A stretch of 64,000 bases of DNA from Adiantum capillus-veneris. Lineage: Eukaryota; Streptophyta; Polypodiopsida; Polypodiales; Pteridaceae. Every line of letters begins with the position of its first letter. Within the stretch, counting starts at the first letter, position 1. Made by a program: the position numbers and the translations under genes. The notes beneath the pieces were generated by a model. It did no database searches and was not told the origin of the DNA. It saw only the letters and a program-made list of their open reading frames with translations. The stretch is from NCBI GenBank assembly GCA_014529385.2, contig CM043943.1, forward strand, positions 104,070,355-104,134,354, given 5' to 3'. Below are positions 11,311-23,539 of the stretch, piece by piece.

Positions 11311-11344
11311 AGTCATATACATGCGCTCAACAAATCCATTCTGA
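11310..11344 (-). pseudogene. Copia C integrase scrap left of element D
   Basis: On the minus strand this reads QNGFVERMYMTI, the motif around the catalytic Glu of copia integrases (usually QNG-V-ER-NRTI). Copia element C, also on the minus strand, breaks off at 24455 just before this motif. The scrap is therefore its continuation on the far side of element D. Confidence 0.7.
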
Positions 11345-11554
11345 TGTTAAGAGACAGATTGAACGGGTGTCCACTTGGACGCACACGTAGCCAGACACCG
11401 CATTTGTAGTCAATTATTTTGCCGAGCTAATGTAGTGATACTCTGTGTAAATCCTGGTTCCAGATTAGCAGGTCAATTTCCTGAGTTGTAATGCTGTCAT
11501 GACATTTGTAAAAGTCCATGTGAACTCGCCATTGGCCATTTAGAAATCCCTAGG

Positions 11555-11561
11555 TATAAAG
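11555..11561 (+). promoter_or_regulatory. Element D LTR TATA box candidate
   Basis: TATAAAG inside TAGGTATAAAGGTC, about 210 bp into the LTR. This is a plausible core promoter position. Confidence 0.45.
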
Positions 11562-12047
11562 GTCAATAACCTTAATGTGAAAAGAGGCTTATCTTTAGAG
11601 AAGAAAGGAGCTCTGAAATGTACACTCAAGCTACGAAACTGCTCCACCTTGTAATCATCGCAACTAATGAATGGGTAATTAGATTTAAGTTTTGAAACTT
11701 GCATTGTGTTCCTCTCTCTTTGCTCTTTCTTTCAATTGTAAGCATTGTCAGTTTTGTTGAGGTTTGTGACTACGCATTAGTGAGCCTAACCTTCAGATTT
11801 GAGTGCTTAAATCATTGTTTTTAGTCGTTTTGACCATAGGAGAGTGTTCCTAGACCATAGAGCGACCTTTTTGGATAGTTATGTTGCAGTTTTTAGGACC
11901 TTTTTCATGATGGATTGTGATTTTGGTACCTTGTTGGATTGCGACCAGACTTGTTAGGATAGTGCCCCTAGGTGTCCTACACCTACTCCTAAAGTTTCGT
12001 TGCATTTTGAGTCCGTTCGAGTGCAGAAATGGCGTGATGACGTAGAG

Positions 12048-12048
<1 letters not shown>

Positions 12049-12142
<94 letters not shown>

Positions 12143-12231
12143 GCTTAATAAAGGGGAATCTATTGAGATCCTCTGATGTGTTTGAAGAGAAAAGAGGGAG
12201 AGATGACGTGTGGAGGAGGAGGAGGAGGAGG

Positions 12232-12282
<51 letters not shown>
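12049..12282. repeat. Three microsatellite tracts inside the D LTR
   Basis: (GT)n at 12049-12090 passes directly into (AG)n at 12090-12140. A second (GA)n tract lies at 12235-12282 after a GGA-rich spacer. ORFs across them are artefacts. Confidence 0.97.
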
Positions 12283-12286
<4 letters not shown>

Positions 12287-12511
12287 GTCGTGTGATTTTG
12301 AGATCTCCGTGGAGAGGACATAGGTAGATTTCCTTGATCATTGAGTGTTGGTTTGCTTGTAGAGTTGTTGTGTTTGCTTTAGGGTTCACTTCTTGAGATT
12401 GGCGATCTCAAAGAATCTCCGTGCCCCATCCGAGTCACTTCCCTGAGTATTGACATTATGTTACTGCCAGATCGCTATGCTATAGGCGTCCGTCACGGCG
12501 ACCCACTAACA

Positions 12512-12529
12512 TTGGCGCCGTTGCCGAAG
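12512..12529 (+). promoter_or_regulatory. Element D primer-binding site
   Basis: TTGGCGCCGTTGCCGAAG begins right after the LTR. The first fifteen bases match the PBS typical of plant Tat/Athila-like gypsy elements, usually ascribed to a tRNA-Asp 3' end. Confidence 0.88.
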
Positions 12530-12762
12530 ATATGATCCTTAGATGGTGAGTGACCTAGTGTGTATTTAGAGTGTTCTTTTTCGAAGATTTTCTTCCATTC
12601 CATTTACACTTTAGCAGTGAAGTAGCTAGACACAAGGTTTAGTGTTTGATAAAGTCTAGAAGTCGAGGACTTGCTAGATCTATTCTTGAGAAGTAAAGAG
12701 GGTTGTGAGTGAGATAGCCAAAAGCATTTCATTCTTCGATTTTCTATATGCTTTCAGAGTGC

Positions 12763-13138
12763 TGTACCGTTTTTGGTTTCGACTATATTTTGTACTGTTT
12801 ATTTGTTTTTATTTCATGTTTCAATTCAATACTTAGGAGTAGGGTAAGTAGAAACTACAGCCATCAAATTTGGGCTAAAAGGTTGAGGGAAAAAAGGGTG
12901 AAAACCATATTTTGGCCGAAATGACCATAACTCTAAAATTCTAAAAATTGTTGTACCATTTTCCATTTCGACTTTATTTTGTACTGTTTTGTTTGTTTAT
13001 ATTTCATGTTTCAATTCAGTACTTAGGAATAGGGTAAGTAGAAACTATAGCCATCAAATTTGGGCTAAAAGATTGAGGGAAAAAAGGGTGAAAGCCATAT
13101 TTTGGCCGAAATGACCATAACTCTGAAATTCTGAAAAT
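12763..13138 (+). repeat. Tandem duplication of about 189 bp in the D leader
   Basis: Two adjacent copies start at TGTACC (12763 and 12952). They share, among others, ATTTCATGTTTCAATTCA, the TAGGGTAAGTAGAAACTA block and CATATTTTGGCCGAAATGAC. They differ by scattered substitutions. Confidence 0.9.
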
Positions 13139-13235
13139 TCGATGGTAGAGAGCTCAAAAGTGATCCAAATCAAAAATTTGTGGATCAAGGGCATTAGCAG
13201 ACTCTCTAGAAAGTTTGACCAGATTCTATGGAGGA

Positions 13236-15005
13236 ACATGGATCGCGATCCATACACCCCAGAGACCATTTTTGGAAAAATTTGACCACTTACAGTGAGC
13301 ATAATGGGATATTGCTTTGATCAAGTTTTCTTGAAAGAAAAACTCAAAAATCGCATCAGAATTGGCTGTCAGGGCAAAAACAACAAAACATGCATTTTAT
13401 ACACAAAATTATTTTTCAATTTTTTGGGATCCAAATTCAAAAAGGGTTGAGATTTGGCTTGAACCAGTATGTTATTCATGAAAAAATGATGTCAAACATG
13501 GATCGCGATCCATGTACTTTTTGACATTTGGGACTGATATTTGACAAGATAACTTGTGGAACAACTTTGCCAAAAGGGACCATAGCCAAAAATTGAAAAA
13601 AGTTGATCAAAATTGCCAAATACAGAAACTAGTAAAAAACACAGGGTAGACAAAAACTCACTTTTGACTAGGAAAAAGTTGTCCATATTCAAAAAGATTT
13701 GGGGAAGAGTATCAACATAACATGGACTATAAGATGACCAAGTTTCATGTCAAAATGAGGTCAAACATGGTCCATGTACCTCATCAAAAAATTTTGGCTG
13801 AGATTTGAGCAGTAGGTAGCTGGTACAATTTGGAACAACTTTCCCAAAAGAACCTTATGCAAAAAAGTTGTAAAAAGTGGTCAAAAGAGCCAAAAATAGA
13901 ACATTGTCAAAACTGTCATAGCAAACTGTAGAAGTCAGTTTTGGTTGGGCAAAATTGATTCAAATTCAAAAAGATTTGTGGAGCAAGCTACAAACATCAC
14001 AAGCTATCAGCACAACAAAGATTCAGATCCAAAAGTGGTGGAACAAGGATCACGATCCATGTACCCTTAAGAAAATTTTGGACAGAAACTTTTCCAGCGT
14101 ATAACGGATACCATTGTGAATAAAAGTCCCCAAAGAATTTTTGTCAAAAAAGTTCGAAAAGTGAGTGAAAAGGGCAAAAAACTGTTCAAAGTGGAAGACC
14201 CTAAACCAGACCTAGGGGTTGACTTTTGCCTGGCCTAAACAAGTCCAAATCACACAAAAAACCACATAGCTAGCATCAAGAGACCAAGGGAAAGTTGTGT
14301 GCCAAGTTTCAGTGCAATCTGACACATAGGTACATGGATCGCGATCCATGTTCCTTTGTCACAGACTGATACCATATTTGCACCATAGCTAGAGTACATC
14401 ACAAGGAATCTAGTGGTCTTCTCAAAACTGAATTTGGATATCAAAAACCAAACCAAAAGCCTAGAACTACCAAGTACTTTGACAAAGTGCCAGAACTGAC
14501 CTAACTTTCAATCCAGAGGTCCTTTTTCAAAAAAATTGATACCATACTGATTTTGATGGTACCAAGAAAAGTTAATTTGGGCTCCAAACATGGATTGCGA
14601 TCCATGTACCCATAGTGACAGCTTGACCTAAAACTTTCCAGATCAATAGTGCTTACACAAGAAAACATATCCCCAAGTCCAGTTTTGGAAAAAATTGAGC
14701 AATTTGGGTCAAAAGGGAGCAAAACAGGTGACAGGCTAAAAGCCACTGTGCAGACCTAGTGTTGGCTATTTGACCTATCAAACTAAGTCCAAATCTAAAA
14801 AGATTTGAGATTTAACTTGTGGACATAGTCAGGAACAAAATCCTAAGAGATTAAGTCCATATGTGGTTGAACATGGATTGCGATCCATGTACCTCAACCT
14901 CAGAATTTGATGAAAATTGGTACATAGCCTGCATATGACCTTGTCTACACATAGTCAAAATTTGGAGAAAAAAATTGACAGGGGAACATGGATCGCGATC
15001 CATGT
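13236..15005. repeat. Palindrome array of element D (core GGATCGCGATCC)
   Basis: The 18-base palindrome CATGGATCGCGATCCATG, usually followed by TACC, recurs in the leader. Eight occurrences start at about 13236, 13496, 13766, 14043, 14332, 14588, 14871 and 14986. Spacings are 256-289 bp except the last, which is 115 bp. Those at 13496, 14332 and 14986 are perfect over 20 bases. At 14588 and 14871 one C has become T. At 14043 a core G is A and one arm is shortened. At 13766 the central bases are missing. The intervening DNA also repeats loosely (for example TTCAAAAAGATTTG and GGAACAACTTT.CCAAAAG), so the leader is a diverged tandem repeat with unit about 275 bp. Confidence 0.92.
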
Positions 15006-15390
15006 ACCTCAACATAGTGGGAGTATCTAACTTCATGATCTTGTAGACATACTTGAGAACATCCCAAATCTCAAGTTTGAGCTAAAAATACCTTCCGAAG
15101 ATCAAGATACAAGCCAAAGTTCCTGTGTTCTGGTCTTGAGACTGTCTTGGGTGTTGTTTCAAGTGCATTTCACTAAAATTGCTCTAAATTTTGATACACA
15201 ACTCCAAATTGAGTCAGCTATAGCCAGGAAGAAAGCTTTTAAGGTACCCCAATACCAGTTTCTAGAAACCAAAAGAGTCACAAATTTTTGACTTTTGAGA
15301 GACCTTACCAGGGGCAAAAAGAGATAAGTTGCACAAAGCCAAAGGGGGCTTGTAAGAGATTACCTTGAGAGTTTTGAGTGAGTCTTAACC

Positions 15391-16310
15391 ATGACAAATC
15401 ATCCACCACCAGGGTTCTCTACTCCACTCAGAGACATGAAAAACGCGGCAATGCCTACAACAAGGGGATTGGGAGAATACATAGAGGAGAGGCATCCTCT
15501 AATCAACAAGCCGAATGTAAGATTCATCAAAGCCAATGAATCCATGAGAGTGCTTACAAATTATACTCATGAGGGATTATATAGATTCACAAATGGAGAT
15601 TCATATATCTTCTACAAGTGTGTGGAACCCAATGCTAGAGAGTTGACCACCCATAAGAACCTCTATACGAGTTTACGTATATAGATGTCCATGGAGTGCA
15701 AGTCTTGATGGTAGATAAGTATGGACGTGAGTATATACTTGTTGATTTGATTGACTTAGAATGATACACATACAAGGGTACTAAGATCTCTACTTACTTT
15801 CAGCCAAAAATGATGCCAGAGCACATATATGAGAGGATTCCATCGGGATTTTCTCCAAGACGAGAGGAGGAAACTAGAGACGTCCTTCCACGAGACCACA
15901 AATTAGTCGGATTGGTGACTAAACCACAACGTGTAAGACCATATCAAGTGGCTCAATGTGTCAAGACAAGGTACAATAGGTCAGGGGATCCATATGCTCA
16001 TGTCTCACTCTTCAAACAAGTTTTGGGAGCTGAACGAATTGCAGATTTCCATACTCAGTATGAGGGATTTGGATCGACATTAGAAGGAACAGCTTTGACT
16101 TGGTTCCAACCATTGAATAGAGACGATTTTCCCAGGATAACACAACTCTTACAAGAATTCACAGAAGAGTTCTCAAAAAGGGGAATCAAGCACAACATGG
16201 TGTCACAGATCTATGCTTTCAAACAGAGAAAGGATGGAAAAGTGAAAGAAGCTCTGCTTCGCTTCAAAAAGTATATAGATAGATGTTAGGCAAGAACAAC
16301 CATTGGCTGG
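15391..16310 (+). pseudogene. gag: Element D gag, N-terminal and capsid part
   Basis: The first good ATG after the leader is 15391, and that frame runs to 15684. After a break it continues at 15810-16289 with a Retrotrans_gag-type capsid region: RYNRSGDPYAHVSLFKQVL, then FGSTLEGTALTWFQPL, then GIKHNMVSQIYAFKQRKDG. The matching G protein at 53998-54668 has the same motif order. Gag would build the particle. A stop at about 16288 and a frameshift separate the capsid from the zinc knuckles. Confidence 0.8.
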
Positions 16311-17400
16311 ATCACCAGCTATGAAACAAGAAGGTCCATGCTATGAATGCGGAGGTGACCATTGGGCAAGAGCTTGTCCAAATAAGGGTCACAAATAGAA
16401 TTATTTGCATTCTATGAACGTTGTGGAAGAGACCATCTACGCCAACACTGTGCTAAAATTCCAGACTACAAAGGGAAAGCAACAATAAATGATGTAGATG
16501 TAATGCCTTCTTCAAGTAGATCTGAGGTAGAACCCACCATTCCTTTAAAGGTGATGACTTGAGCTCAAGCTCAAGAAGCTGTCAAAAATGAAATTGTTGA
16601 GGAGGAAGCCACATTGCTTGTTCAAACAAAAATTGAAAACTTATCGGTGAGAACAGGAAGAAAATCATGGAAAGCCAAAAGAGACAAAAGAAAAGCAAAG
16701 AGGCTACAAGAGAAAGCTGCTATGGAAACTAAACTGCACCAAACCAAAGAACGGCTTAAACATGAGCAAGAAAAGAAAAAAATGCAAAGGGGCCTAAAGA
16801 GTCAAAGACTAACTTGGGAGGTTCAGTCTTGGTCGACAAAGTCTTTGAACCTTAGATGCAATTGTAAAGGCCTATGAAGCTAGGCTAAAACCCAATCAAA
16901 CCCAAGAGGATAGATGGCTAATATATCCTCATCCAGGGTATGAAAAAGAGAGGTTGCAAATGTGAAAGGGGCTCATCCAGGCGGTCCAAGATCTTATGGG
17001 ACCACGTGTTCTAGATGCTCCAAAAATCCAGGTGCTAATTCGCAAAAAAATCCCAGGAAATTGAAAATCCATGGTATTGTAAACAGAGACCAGGAAGAGA
17101 CAGGAGCTCAGGCACCATTAGATACAAGGGAAGTAGCCAATGCCATAAATGGGGTGGGCTCACAATCAGTGATGCCTATTTCGGAGGTAGAAGAACGGTG
17201 GCCACAATCCTTATGGGAATCGACTAGAAGATGGTAGTGCTACTTTACAATCAACACCTATCCCTGAAATGAACATGGATCACGAATTCTTCCCAGGGGG
17301 CATAAGATCTATATATGGGGATGTCGGGTCTGTCTCATCTGAAGAGAGTAAACCCGCTCTCTACAAACTTTGCTATCTTTCATAGGAGAACTCGAAACAA
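16310..17400 (+). pseudogene. Element D gag C-terminus with zinc knuckles and charged spacer
   Basis: CYECGGDHWARAC at about 16344-16382 is a CX2CX3HX4C knuckle. A second knuckle near 16415-16455 (RCGRDHLRQHC) has lost its first Cys. A Lys/Glu-rich coiled-coil-like segment follows (16614-16790), then a spacer with the Trp-rich phrase WPQSLWE near 17200, matching WPGHLWEKV in element G at about 55950. The segments are in different frames. Confidence 0.65.
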
Positions 17401-17593
17401 AATCGGAGGTTAAAATGGTACCTTCTCAATGGAAAGCCACACAAAAAATGATGGATACCAAGAGCTTGCCAGAATTGATGTCTTCTCCTATACAATACAC
17501 ACTTTATCTCTCAGAGCTACTAAAAAGTAGACCGCACCTATGGGGCCAAATGGGCAAAAAACCTGGAAAACATGGGGTTGAAAATACCTTCAC

Positions 17594-18240
17594 ATGACTA
17601 ACTTGCGGACAAAAACATGGATGACACCTAAGAAACCACAGACAAAGCAAGTACCCGTAAATAAGATGGGTGACTACTGTGAAGGAGAAGAAGGAAACCC
17701 CACCGTACCACTTGAGTACAAAGGAGTAAATACGATTGCTATATTAGATAGTGGGGCAGGAATCTCCATTGCAACCAAAGAAATATGGAAAAAATGGGGA
17801 AAACCTACCCTTACAAAAACTCAAACGAAATTGCAATTAGCATATGGATATGTGGAGAGACCAATAGGAATATTAAAACAAATCATTGTATCCTTGTGTG
17901 GCATAGAGTATGAGCACACCTTTGTCATAATGAATTTTGACAAGAGCAGCATCTTTGACATCATATTGGGCAGACCATTCATGCGTCACCTCAAAATGGT
18001 ACAAGACTGGGGCTATGACTATATCTACTTGAGACACAAAGAGGTCACAACAAAAATCAGTGTCAAAGATCATAGTTTTAGAGATGTAAAGCAGACCCTG
18101 GGAGAAGAACTAAACTTTACTACGGATCAGGAAGATGAGATACCGGCCAAGCTGCAAGACAAAGCACATATTTGGATGTACAGAGCTCCTGAGAGTGTAA
18201 TTTGAAGAAGGAGGATTGTATTCTCAATCAACCTTTGGAG
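17594..18240 (+). pseudogene. Element D aspartic protease (PR1)
   Basis: Retropepsin-like domain in one 203-codon frame. The catalytic triad DSG is intact in AILDSGAGISIATKEIW (about 17740-17790). The flap region follows, then the C-terminal signature FDIILGRPFMRHLKMVQDW (about 17950-18010). The domain is collinear with PR1 of element G (56266-56760) and element F (38810-39200). It would process gag. The frame ends at 18205; homologous linker sequence continues in another frame. Confidence 0.85.
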
Positions 18241-18985
18241 GATGCAGACTATATTCTAGAACCTTTTTCTAAAGAAATGTTTGAACCATTTGGATGGCAA
18301 CAAATTCGTGCCACTCTTGATGTCTGCGTAAATGAGGTGACTAACACTAAATTTTGGATGAAGATGGCTATGATATAACTTCCTTGTTTACAATGAAGGT
18401 GTTGAAGGAAGCGAATGAAGTTTATGAGTGTGAAAGTAGAAATGGTGAGACAGATAGCTACATCATGGAGCATGAGGCAAAAGTGAAAAGGAAGGAAGCA
18501 GAGCAACAAGAAGAATATGTCATCATTGACATACCTGAAGAATCGACAAAAGCCGTTTCAAAGAAGTTGACTCCAGAAAAAGTGCAATTGAAAGCAGATG
18601 AAGAAAAAAAGTTTCCAAGTTCAACATCAAATATTCAGAAAATGCAAGATCAAAAGAAGAATTGGGACAAGGAAGAAGATCGATTGTCTCCTACGATGAT
18701 CAAAGTCAGCATATGCGGAGAAACAGGACTCAAAATCACATGTTCAGCTGTGATAGATCCAGAAGCAACAAAGAATCTAATGACTTACGGAACATGGATA
18801 ATGATGGGGAAGACACTAATCAACGAGCTAGAGGACTTGGTCAACACAAGTTCTAAAACGGCAATTTCTAGCTTCGGAGTGGTAGAAGTTATACTCAAGT
18901 TGAGTACCGGGGAGTATAAGGATACTTTCCACATAATTGACTCCCATCACATCAAGGAGAGTCTGGTCCTGATAGAAAGCTAGAG
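18240..18985 (+). pseudogene. Element D linker and second protease-like domain (PR2)
   Basis: The first part is collinear with the PR1-to-RT linker of element G (FGWQQIRATLDVCVNE here, FEWTQILATMDVCVNT in G). A charged segment follows. From about 18690 it reads MIKVSICGETGLKITCSAVIDPEATKNLM and later VVEVILKLSTGEYKDTF, the layout of a retropepsin fold with the catalytic triplet decayed from DSG/DTG to DPE. In G the corresponding second protease lies after the integrase. Here it follows the linker directly, so the whole RT to integrase block is missing. Homology of this domain is inferred by layout and by position. Confidence 0.55.
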
Positions 18986-18999
18986 GAACATCTTCTTTT

Positions 19000-19745
19000 G
19001 ACAACAATCAAAAGCTTTAACAACGACAATGGTAAGACTCCATGAAGCTTCTCAAATCCATGCGGAGAAGAAATCACTAGCCATCGTGGAAAAAGGTAAA
19101 GAAAAGGTAAACACTGAAGTATATCAACTTTGCAAGACGACTTTACCCTCAACGTTCTTCTGAAGCCTCTACATCAATAGCCAAACCATCAACAATGCAA
19201 TGGAAATCGAAACAAAAAGTCTATCAACCAAAGTTTCCATCACAGAAAAGTATACAGAAGAAGCCAAAGAATGTCAACCAAGTGTTGGTATCCAAAGAGC
19301 ACATCAAAGTCAAAGACCCAGTTTGGATACATGAAGCACAAGTTCAACATCAACAACAAAAAGTGACAGGGTGGGTAACATCAAATGAGTCAATCACTGC
19401 TCAGGGCTACTTTCAAGGAAACACTAATGTTGGGCCAAAAAACCTAAAGTAATAGCCTGGATGTACTCACCTCAAGAAAGAAGTTCTACAAACAGCAAGC
19501 CAAGCTATCAATGGAACAGAAACAACTCTAGCAGGAGAAAGAACAATCACAATAGGCAAAAGACAAGATCAAAGAAACAAGAAATGCGACAAGTATGGGT
19601 GCCAAATTCTAGCTTCAACAAAGCTACCCAATACAACCAGATGCAACAATGGATGATTCCAGTCAAGCTTCTTGAAGCAGAAGTTTTTTACGAAGGTAGC
19701 ACTCAAATATGATTATCAAAATTTTTAGCTCAATCTGGAACAACC
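19000..19745 (+). pseudogene. Element D 3' tail ORF with WVPK-type motif
   Basis: Basic, Gln-rich sequence in two main frames (19195-19452 and 19461-19712). It contains DPVWIHEAQVQ, AQGYFQGNTN and RQVWVPNSSF. The phrases AQGY(F/Y)QGN and VWVPK also occur at the 3' ends of elements F (about 38140-38290) and G (about 60950-60990), so this is a shared C-terminal module of unknown function. Confidence 0.5.
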
Positions 19746-21164
19746 AAGAGAAATCATGCAACATAGGCTTCTATCCAAAGGCAAGCAATGACAACCAAAA
19801 TCCAACAAAAGCCAATTGCAACCAAGGCTGCTACAATCTCTAGATGGATACCTTGTCATCAACTGCAAAATCAAGGCTTCTACAAAATGGAAAAGGCCTA
19901 GAATTTCAAAACTTATGGAATTAGGTTTCTGGCATTGAACAAGTAGTCCAAGTTTCCATTAAAAATATAGGGCATAAAAGTCAGAGTCTGGTAGCTAAGC
20001 CACTAAATGAGCGATGCATTAGTCCCAAACCTTCATGTAATATTCTTTGTGGTCTAAGTGACCTAGCTATTCTAGGTATTGCTCAAGCTAAAAGAGTTAA
20101 ACATAATTACGTTGTGTCGCTCATGCTGGTATAGGTGAGCATAAGAGTCGAAGTCATTGTAGTATAGTGGTAAGTGAAGGAGGAAGTCCAAAAGACACTC
20201 ATGCACTCAGCATAGTGAGGTATGAGTGGACTAGCTTCTACATCAAAAACCCTTCTTCGAAACGTGGAAGCTATTGAGACGTCCTTTGATGTCACATGTG
20301 CTACATTTGTTCCTTGAATTACCCATCAACTCCATCTCTTACACTACATGCTTTTGTTCGACAAATATCTCGTATGCATAAAGAGTGTCCCATAATTGGC
20401 ATTTGCATTAGGCACTCTTCCTTTGTTTCTCCCAAGCACTCACCTTTTATGACAAGTACTTCAAGTCCAAATGCTCAACTCCAATAAGAGCGTATACCAA
20501 AGGCACTTTTCTCCCACCGGGTTTTTTCCCTTTGGTCATCCGGGTTTTAAGACCCTAATCTACAAATCCTCATCATCTCTTGTATATATTCCTTCTACAT
20601 CAACAATAAGGAAATTTGTACCCAAATCAATCGACAATGACTTGGAGCAAAAATTGCAGGTCTCCATATTCTTATCAAGAGAATCTTTTATCTCCTCCAA
20701 GGTCAACAACAAAGCTCCATCAAACAATGGCAGTCAAAGAATGGCATACAACGACAAGCAATGGCAATTTCCGCAAGAGAGTCATCGACAACAATCAAAA
20801 GTAGATCACACAATGCTTCAACATTGGTGACCTATTGCAGACAACTCAAATTACAGTGGACATGGAAAGCATACCCATCATAAATTCCATGCCACAAAGA
20901 GGATCAATTCTACAAGCTCGGACAAATCAACATCCATCTTTATGGCGGCTAAGATTGGCAACAAAGAGGCGAATGCACAATGAGAATAAAATTTGTCTCG
21001 ATAATCAAATCTCAAGTCACGTATCAACAACATGGTAGATATGAATCACTCAAGGAAGGAGGGATATTCATCACCACCAAAGCTCTTCCAAAGCTAAAGA
21101 CCAATCTTGAAGACAAAGATTCAACGATCAATGGAAAGACGAAGAATGTCATACAAAGACAGTG
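19746..21164. other. Element D 3' untranslated region, left part
   Basis: No gene recognised. At 20495-20560 the sequence CACCGGGTTTTTTCCC with a nearby second CCGGGTTTT resembles a motif frequent in R regions of plant LTRs, so a scrap of another LTR may be embedded. The stretch 21032-21120 recurs at 24226-24310. Confidence 0.35.
21032..21120 (+). repeat. Direct repeat, left copy (with 24226-24310)
   Basis: TATGAATCACTCAAGGAAGG, then AAAGC-CTTCC-AAGCTAAAG, then CTTGAAGACAAAG are shared in the same order with 24226-24310. The two copies flank the chromovirus scraps. Confidence 0.85.
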
Positions 21165-21169
21165 AAAGG

Positions 21170-21304
21170 GCATGGGGACTGAACATGCTAATCTCCACCC
21201 AGCCATGCCCTATATAGACCCTTGGCCTGCTAAATATAGGGACCCTCTTGACTGCATGTCCATCATGGCCCTTGGCCGTGACTGGTCCTACCCTTGTCCT
21301 GACA
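21170..21304 (-). mobile_element. Chromovirus LTR, left, minus strand (partial)
   Basis: It begins TGTCAGGACA at 21304 right after a GGGGGGA tract at 21309-21316 and runs to about 21170. It contains a TATATAG box near 21213. The left end is not fixed. Confidence 0.6.
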
Positions 21305-23539
21305 TTACTCCCCCCTTGGAGAAGCGTTTTCGTCCGCGAAAACACAAGTGATGGTATCTTCATAAGAACACTAATGTCTTCTACCGTAACATCCCTCATG
21401 GATCCAACGGTTCATTTGAGTGGAACCCGATTCAGTAGGAGGTTCAATGAAACCAAGAGTAACATCTTGATTTTCTACATTGTTGTCCATTTGTAACCAT
21501 CTGATGGTACCGGTTCCTATCCAAACAAGTCAGACTGTGAATTGTTTGTGTCTTTTTGTTACCTCTCTCGATGAGAGTCATGGCAGAAAACTGTTGCATG
21601 CTTATAGGATAAGTTGCACGTTAGTCATAAGATGCACAAGAGCATGGAAATCAACTATACACGTCATAGTCGTTTAAGGAAAGTTCCTCAGCCCAGCATG
21701 CTCTTCTTTCTCTCTTTCTTTTTCCTCTCAAAGAATAATGAAAACTTTTTAAGAATATTTTGATACATGTTTTGCTCGTGAGTCAGCCTGAGCCAAGGTG
21801 ATCCAACTCTCCGCTAGTAAGAGACCAAGACGCCACTTCAATTAGTCTTCATCGGTTTCTCGATTGAACACTAATTTTTTATTGGCACAAGGGCTATGAG
21901 CCACACAGGCTAAGAGCCATTGTCAGACCTAGGGTAAGACCCAATGCTGGTATTTCTTGGGTGATTGTTCTACAGCTTGAATAGATCTATCCCATGGAGT
22001 TCCCATTGATGTTAATGGCCAAACAAGAGTCTTGCCATTATAGATCTTTTGGGTGTTCTGTACGCACTACATGTTTCTAGTGCGACACTCAAGTTGAGTT
22101 TTTGATACTCCTGAAATCACATCAGCTGATCTATACCATGGAGTCTAGAGGCAGCAAATAGTTCAGATAGCATGGCTGTTGATACGAGTTAGGAATCTCA
22201 CTTGGGTGGATTTCTTGCTCTAGCACTACGAGTGTCTATGGCATCACAGCTTTGGGGTACGACCCAGTGGGTGCTTGCTAAGTCCCCCCATAGGCATTGA
22301 GGATCACAATTTGATCAATTCCATTTATACTTTCAAGGAAAGAATTCCGCACTCCATCACACGGTAGCAATAAAATTCAACTTTTCAAGTTGATTCACAT
22401 CATTCTGTACATGGTTAACTATGTTGGTTACCGTTACCTGCTAGTCGAGCAGTTTCTACAAAGGGTCTTTCCAAGTGGTTTGACTACGTCGATTCTACCC
22501 AACGGGTTTGAATTGTGAAGGCAACACCCAGGGTTTCCAGTGCAATATTGCTTGGTTTTTTCGCAGCTGGGAGACATGCTCCCCTGCTACAGGTAAGTGA
22601 CCATTAAGTTGAAATCTCTAGGTACGCATCTATTGATTTGGTGTTACTCCATTTTTTAGTATGCTTTGCTTGGTTCCTTCAAGTCGTATAAAGCTGTTTG
22701 AATATTCCTGAGTCATTCCTAGGGCATGTTGGAACAAAGTATTTTGGGCCGTAGTGTCCAATGTACATTATCCTGTTATGAATCCACTTGTAGGATTCAA
22801 TTTGGCACATGTTGTCACATGGGATACAACATGGTCTAGGGATCAAGGAGTTCAGTTTAGCCAGTGTGGAGCAATGAACGAGGGTCCCTTTCATTCTTAT
22901 CACAGAGTGTTTAGAGTTACCTCCACACACAAGTACATCTTGTACTTAAAGGATGTTCTTTTTTACACATCCTTATATGAGACATATTCCACATGTGGAG
23001 AATATGAGTCTCTGGACTGACACTGGCGCCATTATTTCAAATATGTGTCACGACAAAGTTTCTAGGTGCTGGTCAAATCTGTTTTCTAGACCATTTTCAA
23101 CACGACGTATCAGGAGCAATTTCGGTGGCCAAAATTTGTCGGATACTTAAAATGACTTGTTCAGGTACAAGTACTGCTAAACAACATTATAGATGGTTGT
23201 TTATACATATAGCAAGGCTCTGAGTGGTTAACGTTTCATCTTCTATTATGGTTCAACCATTTCAACAAGGCTTGTAAATGATTACCATTGCAAGTATTTA
23301 GTTTCTTTTCGGAACTATTTACATTCCTCTTTACTGTGTGCTACGCACATCACATTCGCCATAAGTACTGGCAAGGAGGATCATGGATATACAGGTTCGG
23401 ATCTGTTTTTTGCTAAATGCATGCACACTAGGGGTTATGGGCACTAGTGTTTAGCAAAGGCTGATTTGGAATGGCATGCATATTCCTCAAGTTATTGCTT
23501 ATGAAGCATTTTGCACTCCATGTGCAGTATCTCTATGAG

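Larger units (their letters stand above)
11345..12511 (+). mobile_element. Element D 5' LTR
   Basis: The LTR runs from TGTTAAGAG to CACTAACA, so its ends form the inverted pair TGTTA/TAACA. It is directly followed by the PBS. Its start is repeated at 24381 after a purine tract. It carries its own microsatellites: (GT)n(AG)n at 12049-12140 and (GA)n at 12235-12282. Confidence 0.88.

Noticed and set aside
11850-12389. A 179-codon minus-strand ORF
   Set aside because: It runs through three microsatellites inside the element D LTR and has no conserved motif.
13236-15005. CRISPR-like array
   Set aside because: Repeats are about 275 bp apart with related spacers, in a plant retrotransposon leader; there is no cas gene.
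20495-20600. LTR fragment inside the element D 3' region
   Set aside because: The CACCGGGTTTTTTCCC motif is suggestive, but no LTR ends or partner were found.
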